A DNA stretch of 64,000 bases. Origin: Cohnella zeiphila. GTDB taxonomy: Bacteria > Bacillota > Bacilli > Paenibacillales > Paenibacillaceae. The position numbers and the translations under genes were made by a program. The DNA is taken from contig NZ_JACJVO010000040.1 in assembly GCF_014212055.1 (NCBI RefSeq), positions 1-64,000 on the forward strand. The letters run 5' to 3'. Below, in pieces: positions 17,892 to 26,193 of this stretch. The first letter of the stretch is position 1, and every line of letters starts with the position of its first letter. The notes beneath the pieces are model-generated. The model saw nothing but the letters and a program-made list of their open reading frames with translations, was not told the DNA's origin and made no database searches.

Positions 17892-19534
17892 ACGTGCGAA
17901 CGGGCATCTTGCCGATGTTGACGATTTTTCTGGCTCTGACGGCAACGGCTTGTTCCCCGGCGGGAGAACCGCGGGGAGCGAGCCCATCCGCGGATCCGCT
18001 CGTCTTGCGCGTGTTCGCCCAGCAGAACGCGGACCAGAACCTGGCCACCAACGACTTCACGAAGCAGCTGGAGAGCCGGTTCAACGTCCGGTTCGACTGG
18101 GACCTCGTCCCTTACGACGGGGCCAAAGAAAAGCGGCAAATCTCGCTGGCCGGAGGACATTACGACGACGCTTATATTTTGACGGCCTACATCGACCAAT
18201 TCTCGCAGGCGGACGTGCTCCGCTACGGGAAGCAGGGCGTGTTCGTGCCGCTTAACGATCTGATCGGGAAATACGCCCCGCACATCCGCGACGCGCTGGC
18301 GAACAATCCCGATCTGCGGGCTTTCAGCACCGCGCCGGACGGCAACATCTACGGGCTCGTCGATTACAGCGAATGCTACCACTGCTCTTATCCGAACAAG
18401 ATGTGGCTGAATACGAAATGGCTGGATCGGCTTCATCTGGACATGCCGCGCACGACCGAGCAGTTCAAGCAGGTGCTGGAGGCGTTCAAGACGCGCGACC
18501 CGAACGGCAACGGGCTGGCCGACGAGGTGCCTCTCAGCGGGTCGACGGAAGATTTCGGCGTGCACGTCATTCCTTTTCTCATGAACGGCTTTATTTATGA
18601 CGACGACCAGACGTACCTGCAGCTTGTGAACGGGAAAGCGGAGATGGTCGCGAACCAGGAACGGTGGAAGGAAGGCCTAGCCTATATCAAGTCGCTGTAC
18701 GACGAGGGACTGATCGATCCGGGCGCGTTCACCCAGAACGCCGACGCGTACAAGATGATCGGCGAGAACGACGGCGCGCAGATTCTCGGGGCCGGGGCGG
18801 CGATGCACCCGGCGATCTTCGTCGATACCGGGCAAGGGAACACCAGGGGAAGCGACTATAATCCGGTGCCGCCGCTCGTCGGTCCTTACGGTTCCTATGC
18901 CGTATACAAGAAAATGGGGATTCTGCCGGGCGCCAAATTCGTCATCACGGATCGGGCGAGCGAAGCGGAGAGAATCGCGCTGATCCGCATGGTCGATTAC
19001 ATGTTCACGCCCGAAGGCCAAGCCTTCGCCGAGATCGGCAAAGAGGGCGTGGAGTGGAGGCGTCCGCTCCCCGGAGAGAAAGGGCTCGACGAAGCCATCC
19101 AACCTTCGTTTGCCACGATCCCGCTCGGGAAGGGAGAGAAGCCCCGCAACTCGGGCTGGGGCGGCATGGGCCATTTCTACATGCCGAAGTCGTACCGGGA
19201 CAGCTGGGTTCAGGGCATGGACATTTACGCGCCGGACGGCTATGAGCGCAGACTGTTCGAAGCGACCGGTCTGTACGACGGCAAGCAGTCTCCGAATTTG
19301 TACCCGACCTGGTCGGTGTGGATCGACTCTTCCCAGGCGGACGAGGCCAGCATTTTGCAGACGAACCTGAAGTATTACATCGAGCAGAACGCGCTGGAAT
19401 TCATTACCGGCGACAAAAATTTGGACAGCGACTGGGATTCGTACGTGAAGGGCTTCGGCGACCTCGGCTTGAGCTCTTACCTGGCGATCATGCAGCAGGC
19501 GTACGACGCGTCGCTCCGCCTTAGCCGGAAGTAG
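17888..19534 (+). CDS. Extracellular solute-binding lipoprotein (LplA-like), no adjacent permease
   Basis: Sugar-binding lipoprotein, 548 residues. The signal peptide ends at ATAC with Cys22. The ATG overlaps the stop of the membrane AraC sensor, so the two are translationally coupled; the in-frame open sequence upstream belongs to another frame of the sensor gene. The mature part is closely similar by eye to the lipoprotein at 28113 (shared GAKEKRQISLA, YIDQFSQAD, HCSYPNKMW, DEVPLSGSTEDFGV). It has no permease of its own here, so it may feed the importer at 26-28 kb or present ligand to the sensor. Confidence 0.92.
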   Translation: MNVRTGILPMLTIFLALTATACSPAGEPRGASPSADPLVLRVFAQQNADQNLATNDFTKQLESRFNVRFDWDLVPYDGAKEKRQISLAGGHYDDAYILTAYIDQFSQADVLRYGKQGVFVPLNDLIGKYAPHIRDALANNPDLRAFSTAPDGNIYGLVDYSECYHCSYPNKMWLNTKWLDRLHLDMPRTTEQFKQVLEAFKTRDPNGNGLADEVPLSGSTEDFGVHVIPFLMNGFIYDDDQTYLQLVNGKAEMVANQERWKEGLAYIKSLYDEGLIDPGAFTQNADAYKMIGENDGAQILGAGAAMHPAIFVDTGQGNTRGSDYNPVPPLVGPYGSYAVYKKMGILPGAKFVITDRASEAERIALIRMVDYMFTPEGQAFAEIGKEGVEWRRPLPGEKGLDEAIQPSFATIPLGKGEKPRNSGWGGMGHFYMPKSYRDSWVQGMDIYAPDGYERRLFEATGLYDGKQSPNLYPTWSVWIDSSQADEASILQTNLKYYIEQNALEFITGDKNLDSDWDSYVKGFGDLGLSSYLAIMQQAYDASLRLSRK

Positions 19535-19642
19535 GCAGGGGATGGCACTTTCAGAGCGATGGTGATTTTTTTGGGGCGGCGGTCACCTCTGGCCCATTCG
19601 GCCATACGATGCGGCCAAACGATGCGGCAAGCGCAGCCGCGT

Positions 19643-20506
19643 TTACCGCCCGGCCGAAGGGTTGCGGCGGTATTCGCGCGGGCTCAGGCCGTGGTAGGCC
19701 CCGAAATGCCGCGTAAACGGGTGGATGGACGGGTAGCCGAGGCGGTCGGCGATCTCGGTAACGCTCAGATCGCTCTCCCGCAGCAATTGGGCGGCGCGCT
19801 TCATGAGCAGTTTATGATGGTACGCCTTCGGCGTCATGCCGGTCTCGCGGAGGAACAGCTCGTGGAAATAAGTGCGCTTCAGACCGCAGCGCCGCCACCA
19901 GATCTCGACCGGCTCCCGGCGCTCCGGGTGGACGTCCAGTTCGGCGAGCAGCCGGACGATGCGATAGTCGCTCGGACGCTGCGAGTGGATGGCGTCATAC
20001 CAGCCGAGCAGCCAGGCATAAAGCAGGGCATTAACCGTCTCCGAGCGATAATGGCGCGCCTCGTCGAACGTTCGGGCGATGGCGAGCAGCCCGTCATAAA
20101 GCTGGGGGTACGCTTGCAGAGAGAAAGCTCCGGGCAAGCGGTCCAATTGTTCGCACGGCCGAGAGACGGCGGCCGCGTCCGTCCGGAACGGCTCGGGCAC
20201 GAAATAAAATTGCCGGTTGACCGAAGCCGGGCGCTCCCGATCCCACAGATCGAAGTATAAATTGTACGAGTTTAACGGACGGTCGGGAGAGACGTGGAAG
20301 GCGTGCGGCTGGCCTGGCCTGATAAAAAACAGCGTTCTTTTCCCGATCGGATGCCGAATGCCCTCGATCTCGAATTCGCCCGGCCCCTCGGGGAAAAGGT
20401 GAAACGCGTAAACGCTGCAGGTCCGCAGCCGCTCGCTGGAGCTTCCGTCGTACCGGTAGGGCATGCAATCCCCGAGATGAGGCGTGATCTCCGCCAAGCT
20501 CATCAT
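19643..20506 (-). CDS. AraC family transcriptional regulator
   Basis: 287 residues. An N-terminal cupin domain (IGKRTLFFIRPGQPHAFH) and a C-terminal double helix-turn-helix (LSVTEIADRLGYPSIHPFTRHF). GAGGGGGAG precedes the first ATG by a few bases, which fixes the start at 20506. It diverges from the SDR, dehydratase and GH95 genes and probably regulates them; this is inferred from position. Confidence 0.92.
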   Translation of the reverse strand: MMSLAEITPHLGDCMPYRYDGSSSERLRTCSVYAFHLFPEGPGEFEIEGIRHPIGKRTLFFIRPGQPHAFHVSPDRPLNSYNLYFDLWDRERPASVNRQFYFVPEPFRTDAAAVSRPCEQLDRLPGAFSLQAYPQLYDGLLAIARTFDEARHYRSETVNALLYAWLLGWYDAIHSQRPSDYRIVRLLAELDVHPERREPVEIWWRRCGLKRTYFHELFLRETGMTPKAYHHKLLMKRAAQLLRESDLSVTEIADRLGYPSIHPFTRHFGAYHGLSPREYRRNPSAGR

Positions 20507-20681
20507 CGTTCTCCCCCTCAATTGCGAAAATCACCGGATTTTTTGTCAAATAAATGGATGTCTGTGCAAATACGAGATCTCATCAAAATGATACGATAAT
20601 CTGGTGAAAAGGAAAAGCATATTCGCTCAGGATAAGCGGATAAATCGACAAATTGAAATGCGCTTGAAGGAGGGGATCGCC

Positions 20682-21464
20682 ATGCGCCGTTTTGACGGGA
20701 AAACCGTCCTCGTCACGGGAGGAGGCTCCGGCATCGGCGAAGCGAGCGCGGAGAGGTTCGCCGCAGAAGGGGCATCGGTCGTCATCGCCGATTGGAACGA
20801 AGCGGAAGGGCTTCGCGTCGCCGAGCGGCTGAACGCGGCCTTCCCCGGCGAGAGCGGGCTTCCGCGCGCCGTCTGCGTACGGGCCGACGTGTCGCGGTCG
20901 GCGGACGTTGCGGACGTGTTTGCCCAGTCGCTGGCCGTATTCGGACAAGTCGACGTGCTGTTCAACAACGCAGCCGTCATTTTGCCTAAGCGGCTGGAAG
21001 ACATCGAGGAGACGGAATTCGACCGCGTCGTGGCCGTGAACCTGAAGGGCGTTTTTCTGATGATGAAGCATGCGCTGCCCTTGCTGAAGGCGACGAGAGG
21101 GACGATCGTCACCATGGCGTCGCTTAACGGTCTGGTGGGGCAGAAGCAAAATCCGGCGTACGCGGCGACCAAAGGCGCGATCATCGCGATGAGCAAGTCG
21201 GTGGCGCTGGATGCGGCGGCGGACGGCGTTCGCGTCAACTGCGTCTGCCCGGCCGGGGTGATGACGCCGCTGCTTCGGGATTGGACGGGGCGGCAGGAGG
21301 ATCCGGCGGCGACGCTTCAAGAGCTGAACGACATGCACGCGCTGGGGCGGCCGGCCACCCCGGAGGAAGTGGCCGAGGCGGTTCTGTTCCTGGCGAGCGG
21401 GCAATCGGGCTTCGTAACGGGAGCCGCGCTGCCGGTCGACGGCGGGGCGATGCTCGGTTATTAA
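20682..21464 (+). CDS. SDR family sugar dehydrogenase
   Basis: NAD(P)-dependent short-chain dehydrogenase, 260 residues. The nucleotide-binding motif TGGGSGIG is at 12-19, NNAA at 95-98, and the catalytic set Asn120, Ser147, Tyr160 and Lys164 is complete. AAGGAGGGG precedes the ATG. The next gene is an enolase-superfamily dehydratase, then a GH95 hydrolase. In that context oxidation of an aldose (L-fucose or similar) to the lactone is plausible but inferred. Confidence 0.9.
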   Translation: MRRFDGKTVLVTGGGSGIGEASAERFAAEGASVVIADWNEAEGLRVAERLNAAFPGESGLPRAVCVRADVSRSADVADVFAQSLAVFGQVDVLFNNAAVILPKRLEDIEETEFDRVVAVNLKGVFLMMKHALPLLKATRGTIVTMASLNGLVGQKQNPAYAATKGAIIAMSKSVALDAAADGVRVNCVCPAGVMTPLLRDWTGRQEDPAATLQELNDMHALGRPATPEEVAEAVLFLASGQSGFVTGAALPVDGGAMLGY

Positions 21465-21485
21465 TTCAATCGGGAGAGATAGCGG

Positions 21486-22583
21486 ATGAAGATTACGAAG
21501 GTAGAGACGTTTGTGCTGCATGTGCCGATTACCCCGCCGATTACCGACGCCATCAACGTCGCGACGCATTGGGGCTTGTCGGGGGTGCGCATTTTCACCG
21601 ACGAGGGGCTCGTCGGCTGCGGCTATACGGGCACGTGCGCGCAAGGCGACGAGATGATCGCGGAGACGATCGACCGCTACTACGCGCCGGAGCTGATCGG
21701 CAAGGATCCTTTTATGGTGAAGGAAATTTGGGATTCGCTCCGCTTCGGCAAGATGCACTGGATCGGCCGCGCGGGCGTCACTCACATGGCGCTGGCCGCC
21801 GTCGACATCGCGCTGTGGGACCTGATGGCGAAGGCGGCGGGCAAGCCGCTCTGGCAGTACCTCGGCGGGCATAAGAGCAAGGGCATCAAGGCGTACAACA
21901 CGAACGGCGGCTGGCTCAACTGGACGAAGGAGCGGCTGCTGAAGGACGTGACCGACATCGTGGAAGCGGGCTTTACGGGGGTTAAGATCAAGGTCGGCAA
22001 GCCCGACCCGCGCGAGGATTATGACCGCGTGAAGGCGGTGCGGCGGGCGATCGGGGACAACGTCATTTTCATGATCGATGTCAATCAGCAATGGAATCTC
22101 AATACGGCGATGACCTGGGGCAAAAAGCTGGAGGAGTTCGACCTGTTCTGGCTGGAGGAGCCGCTGAATCCCGACGACATCCTGGGGCACAAGAAGCTGG
22201 CCGACGAGCTGAACGTGCCGATCGCCCTCGGCGAGCACGTGTATACGAAGTATGCGTTCCGCGATTACATTCACCAGGGCGCGGTCGAATACTGCCAGGT
22301 CGACGCGACGCGGGTCGCGGGCGTTACCGAATGGCTGCAGGTCGCCGGGCTGGCGGCCGCGTACGACGTGCCGGTATGCCCGCATGTCGGCGACATGGGA
22401 CAGATTCACCAGCATTTGGCGGCGGCGACGCCGGGGGCGATCATGCTGGAATACATTCCTTGGATCCGCGAAATTTTCGTCGAACCGGCGACGGTGAAGG
22501 ACGGGTACTACGTGCTGCCGGAGCTTCCGGGCGCATCCACGGATATCATGCCGAAGTATTTCGAGCAGTACCGGGTTCGCTGA
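21486..22583 (+). CDS. Enolase-superfamily sugar acid dehydratase (mandelate racemase subgroup)
   Basis: 365 residues. It has the KIK motif at Lys167-Lys169, metal ligands Asp198, Glu224 and Glu250, and a Asp273-His300 dyad, which places it in the mandelate racemase subgroup of acid-sugar dehydratases. An N-terminal capping domain precedes the barrel. It lies 21 bases after the SDR and 39 bases before GH95. Dehydration of an aldonate such as L-fuconate or a related acid would fit; the substrate is not readable. Confidence 0.9.
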   Translation: MKITKVETFVLHVPITPPITDAINVATHWGLSGVRIFTDEGLVGCGYTGTCAQGDEMIAETIDRYYAPELIGKDPFMVKEIWDSLRFGKMHWIGRAGVTHMALAAVDIALWDLMAKAAGKPLWQYLGGHKSKGIKAYNTNGGWLNWTKERLLKDVTDIVEAGFTGVKIKVGKPDPREDYDRVKAVRRAIGDNVIFMIDVNQQWNLNTAMTWGKKLEEFDLFWLEEPLNPDDILGHKKLADELNVPIALGEHVYTKYAFRDYIHQGAVEYCQVDATRVAGVTEWLQVAGLAAAYDVPVCPHVGDMGQIHQHLAAATPGAIMLEYIPWIREIFVEPATVKDGYYVLPELPGASTDIMPKYFEQYRVR

Positions 22584-22622
22584 TAGAAGGATGGATATTG
22601 TGCTTATAAAGGATGGGACGCT

Positions 22623-24956
22623 ATGAATCGATGGAGATTGTGGTACGATCGGCCGGCGGCGGACTGGTCGCAGAGCCTGCCGCTCGGCAACGGCAGAATC
22701 GGGCTTGTCTCGGACGGAGGCTTGGAGGCCGAGACGTGGTGTCTGACCGAGATTACGTACTGGTCGGGACGGACGGAAAGAACGCCGAGCCGCTCGGCGG
22801 GCAAGCGGGATTTGGAGCGTCTTCGGGAGCGGTTCTTCGCAGGCGACTACGCGGGCGGAGAAAAGCTGGCGGAAGAGCTGCTGCAGCCGGCCAAAGGGAA
22901 TTTCGGCACGAACCTTGCCGTGTGCGACGTGCGGCTCGAATTCGGCCATGCGGGGGAAGCCGGAGACTATGTGCGCGAGCTGAATCTGGAGGAGGCGGTC
23001 GCCGGCGTCTCTTACCGGGCGGACGGCTGCCGCTACCGGCGCGAGCTGCTCGCTTCGCATGCCGAGGGGGTGGCAGCGGCCCGGCTGAGCTGCGATCGGG
23101 CGGGCGGACTCCGCTTTTCACTCGCCGTGAGCGGGCGGACCGAGCGGTTCGAGGCGAAGGCCGCGGGCAACGGAACGTTGACGTTCGCGGGCCAGGCGGT
23201 CGAATCGGTGCACAGCGACGGCGACTGCGGCGTCCGGTGCGCAGGAGAGATCCGCGTCGTCGCGCGGGGCGGGGAGATTCGCGCCGAAGGGGGACGGATC
23301 GTCGTGCAGGGCGCCGACGAGGCGGAAGTTTACCTGGCCGTGAACACCGATTACGGCGAGGACGGCAAAGAGTGGCGCTCCCGCAGCGGGCGGCAGCTCG
23401 CTCAAGCTGCCGCTCTGGGATTCGCCCGCCTGCGCGAGCGGCATGTGGCGGACTACCGTCGGCTGTACGCTAGGCAAACCGTCGAGCTGGGAGACACCGG
23501 CCGTTCGGAACTGCCGACCGATGAAAGGCGGCGCCTGTTGCAAAGCGGGTCGACGGACGATCCTCAGCTGTTCGCGCTATTTTATCAATACGGGCGCTAC
23601 TTGACGATCGCCGGATCTCGGGAAGATTCGCCGCTTCCGATGAATCTGCAAGGCATCTGGAACGACGGCGAGGCGAACCGGATGGCGTGGAGCTGCGATT
23701 ACCATCTCGACGTGAATACGGAGATGAATTACTACCCGACCGAAGTCGGCCATCTGACCGAGTGCCGCGCACCGCTGTTTCGCTACCTTCGCCGGCTGTC
23801 CGACGCCGGGAGAGAGACGGCGCAGGACTTTTACGGCTGCGGAGGCTGGGTTGCTCACGTATTTTCGAACGCTTGGGGTTTTACGGCGCCGGGCTGGCAC
23901 TATTCGTGGGGGATGAACGTTACCGGCGGTTTATGGCTGGCGATGCAGCTGCGCGAGCACTATGAGTTCAGCCTGAACCGAGCCTTCCTGGCGGAGACGG
24001 CCTATCCGATTTTGCGGGAGGCGGCCGTTTTCTATCTGGACTATATGACCGTTCATCCCCGGTACGGCTGGCTCGTGACCGGCCCGTCCAATTCGCCGGA
24101 GAACAGCTTTTACCCGGGGCCGCCCGAAGCCGGCTCGCACACGCTGTCGATGGGCCCGACGATGGACCAGACGCTCGTTCTCGATTTGTTCGAGTTCTGC
24201 TTGCGGTCGGCGGAGCAGCTTGATTCGGACGCAGCGCTGCAAGCTCGGCTTCGCGAGGCGATCGCGCTGCTCCCGCCGCTGCGGGTCGGCGCAGGCGGAC
24301 AACTGATGGAGTGGCTGGAGGATTATGGGGAGGCTCAGCCCGACCATCGCCATTTGTCGCATCTGTACGCTCTGTATCCCGGCGACCGGGTGACGCCGGA
24401 CGGAACGCCTGAACTGGCGGCCGCGGCGCGGAAAACGCTCGATACGCGCATGATCAGCGACAGTCTGGAGGACGTCGAGTTTACGATCTCCCTGTTCGCC
24501 GCCGGGTTCGCCCGGCTTCGGGACGGCGAGGCAGCTTACCGCCAGCTGTCGCATCTCATCGGAGAGCTTTGCTTCGATAACTTGTTCACCTACTCCAAGC
24601 CCGGAATTGCCGGAGCGGAGACGAACATTTTCGTCGTCGACGGCAATTTCGGCGGCACTGCGGCGCTGGCGGAAATGCTGCTGCAAAGCCGCGCCGGGGA
24701 GATTCGCCTGCTGCCTGCTCTGCCGTCGGCATGGCCGTCCGGCCGGGCCGACGGCCTTCGCGCCCGCGGCAACGCGGAAGTGTCGCTGGCCTGGGCGGAC
24801 GGCCGGCTGACGTCGGCGACCGTGACGGCGCGGGGCGCGCTGCTGACGACGCTCCGCTGCGGAGACCGCTCCGTCGCCCTCAGCCTCGAAGCCGGCGAAT
24901 CGCTCGCCGTGGACGGGCAGCTTCAGGTCGTCTCCCGGCAAGGAACAATCGTCTGA
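22623..24956 (+). CDS. Glycoside hydrolase family 95 (alpha-L-fucosidase / alpha-L-galactosidase type)
   Basis: 777 residues without a signal peptide. An N-terminal beta-sandwich domain (to about 270) leads to an alpha/alpha barrel with NLQGIWN near 340, DYHLDVNTEMNYYP near 359 and GPSNSPENS near 486-494, the Asn, Asp and Glu signatures of GH95, then a C-terminal beta domain. It closes the SDR-dehydratase-GH95 operon and is followed by a terminator. Release of L-fucose or L-galactose inside the cell, followed by oxidation through the upstream enzymes, is the simplest reading. Confidence 0.9.
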   Translation: MNRWRLWYDRPAADWSQSLPLGNGRIGLVSDGGLEAETWCLTEITYWSGRTERTPSRSAGKRDLERLRERFFAGDYAGGEKLAEELLQPAKGNFGTNLAVCDVRLEFGHAGEAGDYVRELNLEEAVAGVSYRADGCRYRRELLASHAEGVAAARLSCDRAGGLRFSLAVSGRTERFEAKAAGNGTLTFAGQAVESVHSDGDCGVRCAGEIRVVARGGEIRAEGGRIVVQGADEAEVYLAVNTDYGEDGKEWRSRSGRQLAQAAALGFARLRERHVADYRRLYARQTVELGDTGRSELPTDERRRLLQSGSTDDPQLFALFYQYGRYLTIAGSREDSPLPMNLQGIWNDGEANRMAWSCDYHLDVNTEMNYYPTEVGHLTECRAPLFRYLRRLSDAGRETAQDFYGCGGWVAHVFSNAWGFTAPGWHYSWGMNVTGGLWLAMQLREHYEFSLNRAFLAETAYPILREAAVFYLDYMTVHPRYGWLVTGPSNSPENSFYPGPPEAGSHTLSMGPTMDQTLVLDLFEFCLRSAEQLDSDAALQARLREAIALLPPLRVGAGGQLMEWLEDYGEAQPDHRHLSHLYALYPGDRVTPDGTPELAAAARKTLDTRMISDSLEDVEFTISLFAAGFARLRDGEAAYRQLSHLIGELCFDNLFTYSKPGIAGAETNIFVVDGNFGGTAALAEMLLQSRAGEIRLLPALPSAWPSGRADGLRARGNAEVSLAWADGRLTSATVTARGALLTTLRCGDRSVALSLEAGESLAVDGQLQVVSRQGTIV

Positions 24957-24992
24957 TCCGAACGCTCCGCACCACTGAAAGCCGCTCGTAAT

Positions 24993-25043
24993 AGCAGGAG
25001 CCTCCCGCATCGCTACCAAAGCGAAGCCGGAGGCTGCTTTTTT
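24993..25043 (+). terminator. Terminator of the SDR/dehydratase/GH95 operon
   Basis: AGCAG-CCTCC (with a three-base bulge) pairs with GGAGGCTGCT around a 23-base loop, then six T. Confidence 0.7.
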
Positions 25044-25106
25044 CCGGGAACTTGCGGCGATAGGCAGAACGGGGCGTTGTGCAGTACCTTCGTTCGCAGC
25101 CTTTCT

Positions 25107-25282
25107 TTCGAAATCCCCTTGGCTCAGTCCGGGTATCCCCTCGTCTTGACTCCTTATCCTCGAAATCCCGTTCGCTCAGTCCTTGGTATCCTCGGTTTTT
25201 CTCCTTATCCTCGAAATCCCCTTCGCTCAGTTCGGGTATCCCCTCGTTTTGTCTCCTTATCTTCGAAATCCCGTTCGCTCAG
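25107..25282 (+). repeat. Tandem array of the 21-nt repeat, four copies, forward arm
   Basis: Four copies of TTCGAAATCCC-N-TTCGCTCAG begin at 25107, 25159, 25210 and 25262, with steps of 52, 51 and 52 bases. The spacers are also related (GGGTATCCCCTCG, CTCCTTATC), so this is a tandem repeat of about 52 bases. The period is not a multiple of three and the open frames through it are Ser/Arg-rich artefacts, so it is non-coding. The same repeat lies in reverse at 25607-25812 and flanks the transposase-like gene at 43.4 kb. Confidence 0.9.
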
Positions 25283-25336
25283 GACTCGTCCCATTATCCC
25301 CGGCTCGCCATTTTTGCCGCTATTCCCAACCGAACG

Positions 25337-25556
25337 AGCCCCGCCTCACCCTGCCACTTATCCCGATTTCATCTGATTTCAGATTAACTAACTTCGAGTC
25401 GCCCCAAATTCCGCAGATTTAATCTGATAACAGATTAAATTGCCCGGTCCCCACCTCTCCACGCCCGGAATTAGCCTGAAATCAGACTAATGAAACTCGG
25501 ACCGCCCTACTTTTCGCCGAATGAATCGGATATCCAACCAACTAGCCCCGCCTCAC
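25337..25556. repeat. Direct repeat AGCCCCGCCTCAC
   Basis: Identical 13-mers at 25337-25349 and 25544-25556, each after a CCAACC-like lead. They lie between the two inverted arms of the 21-nt repeat. Confidence 0.6.
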
Positions 25557-25596
25557 TCCGTCACGCCTCGGGACTAATCTGAAACCCGGCTAACTT
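25371..25596. repeat. Group of four related CTGA...TCAG palindromes
   Basis: 25371-25384 is ATCTGA-TT-TCAGAT. 25418-25439 is TTTAATCTG-ATAA-CAGATTAAA, a perfect nine-base inverted repeat. 25470-25491 is ATTAGCCTGA-AA-TCAGACTAAT with one mismatch. 25573-25596 is a decayed copy. The last two are each followed by AAACTCGG, showing that they are copies of one longer unit. There is no gene here. Confidence 0.75.
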
Positions 25597-25606
25597 AAAC
25601 TCGGAC

Positions 25607-25812
25607 CTGAGGGAACGGGATTTCGATTGAAAGCGGGCGGAGAGCCCTGCATGCGAGATAACGAACCTGAGCAAAGGGATTTCGAATGGAAGCGGGAGGG
25701 AAGGCCCGCATAAGAGAAAGCACCTCCTGAGCGAACGGGATTTCGAGCGAGGCCGAGGAGAGCGCCGAAAGGTGAGGGAGAGCGCCGGAACCTGAGCGAA
25801 CGGGATTTCGAA
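25607..25812 (-). repeat. Tandem array of the 21-nt repeat, four copies, reverse arm
   Basis: CTGAGCGAA-N-GGGATTTCGAA-type copies start at 25607, 25667, 25727 and 25792, with steps of 60, 60 and 65 bases. They are the reverse complement of the copies at 25107-25282. The spacers share GGAAGCGGGAGG-like blocks. The two arms thus face each other across 320 bases. Confidence 0.9.
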
Positions 25813-25837
25813 GGTAAGGGAGCGGAAGAGGTGCTGC

Positions 25838-25875
25838 GAGGAGGAGGAGGAGGAGGAGGAGGAGGAGGAGGAGGA
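25838..25875 (+). repeat. (GAG)n microsatellite, 38 bases
   Basis: An uninterrupted run of GAG/GGA triplets just after the last reverse-arm repeat. It is a pure purine strand. The longest open frame over it is on the opposite strand and has no other support, so I treat it as non-coding. Confidence 0.85.
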
Positions 25876-26074
25876 GCCCGGCGACGCGAGAAACGAAAAA
25901 GGAACAGAACGGGTGAAGAGGACGGCAAACGAGCGAGATGACGGAGAGAGCCCGGAGCTTTGGGAGAAAAGGCCGCCGGAAGGCGAACTGGACCCGCCAA
26001 AACGGGAGAGATGTACGCCGAAAGGAGCAGTTGTACCTACCCGAAACGGGCGATTCTCCCCTATGATCAACCTG

Positions 26075-26089
26075 TAGTAAGCGCTGCCA
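26075..26089 (+). promoter_or_regulatory. CcpA cre-like site upstream of the LplBCA-like operon
   Basis: TAGTAAGCGCTGCCA matches the cre consensus at all but one fixed position and shares its first eleven bases with the site at 15419. It lies 50-105 bases before the permease start. Shared control of the two loci is likely. Confidence 0.5.
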
Positions 26090-26193
26090 CAGCCGCAGCG
26101 CAACAGGCATCGCAGGCAAGCGACTTGGGAGGGATCGTTCTGAACGTTGAAATCGCACTGGATTCGAAAACGCCGGCGTCTCGCAAACGCGGC

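Noticed and set aside
25107-25812. Possible CRISPR array
   Set aside because: Repeat length and spacing are roughly CRISPR-like, but the repeats diverge, the spacers are also related to each other, the arms are inverted and no cas gene is present.
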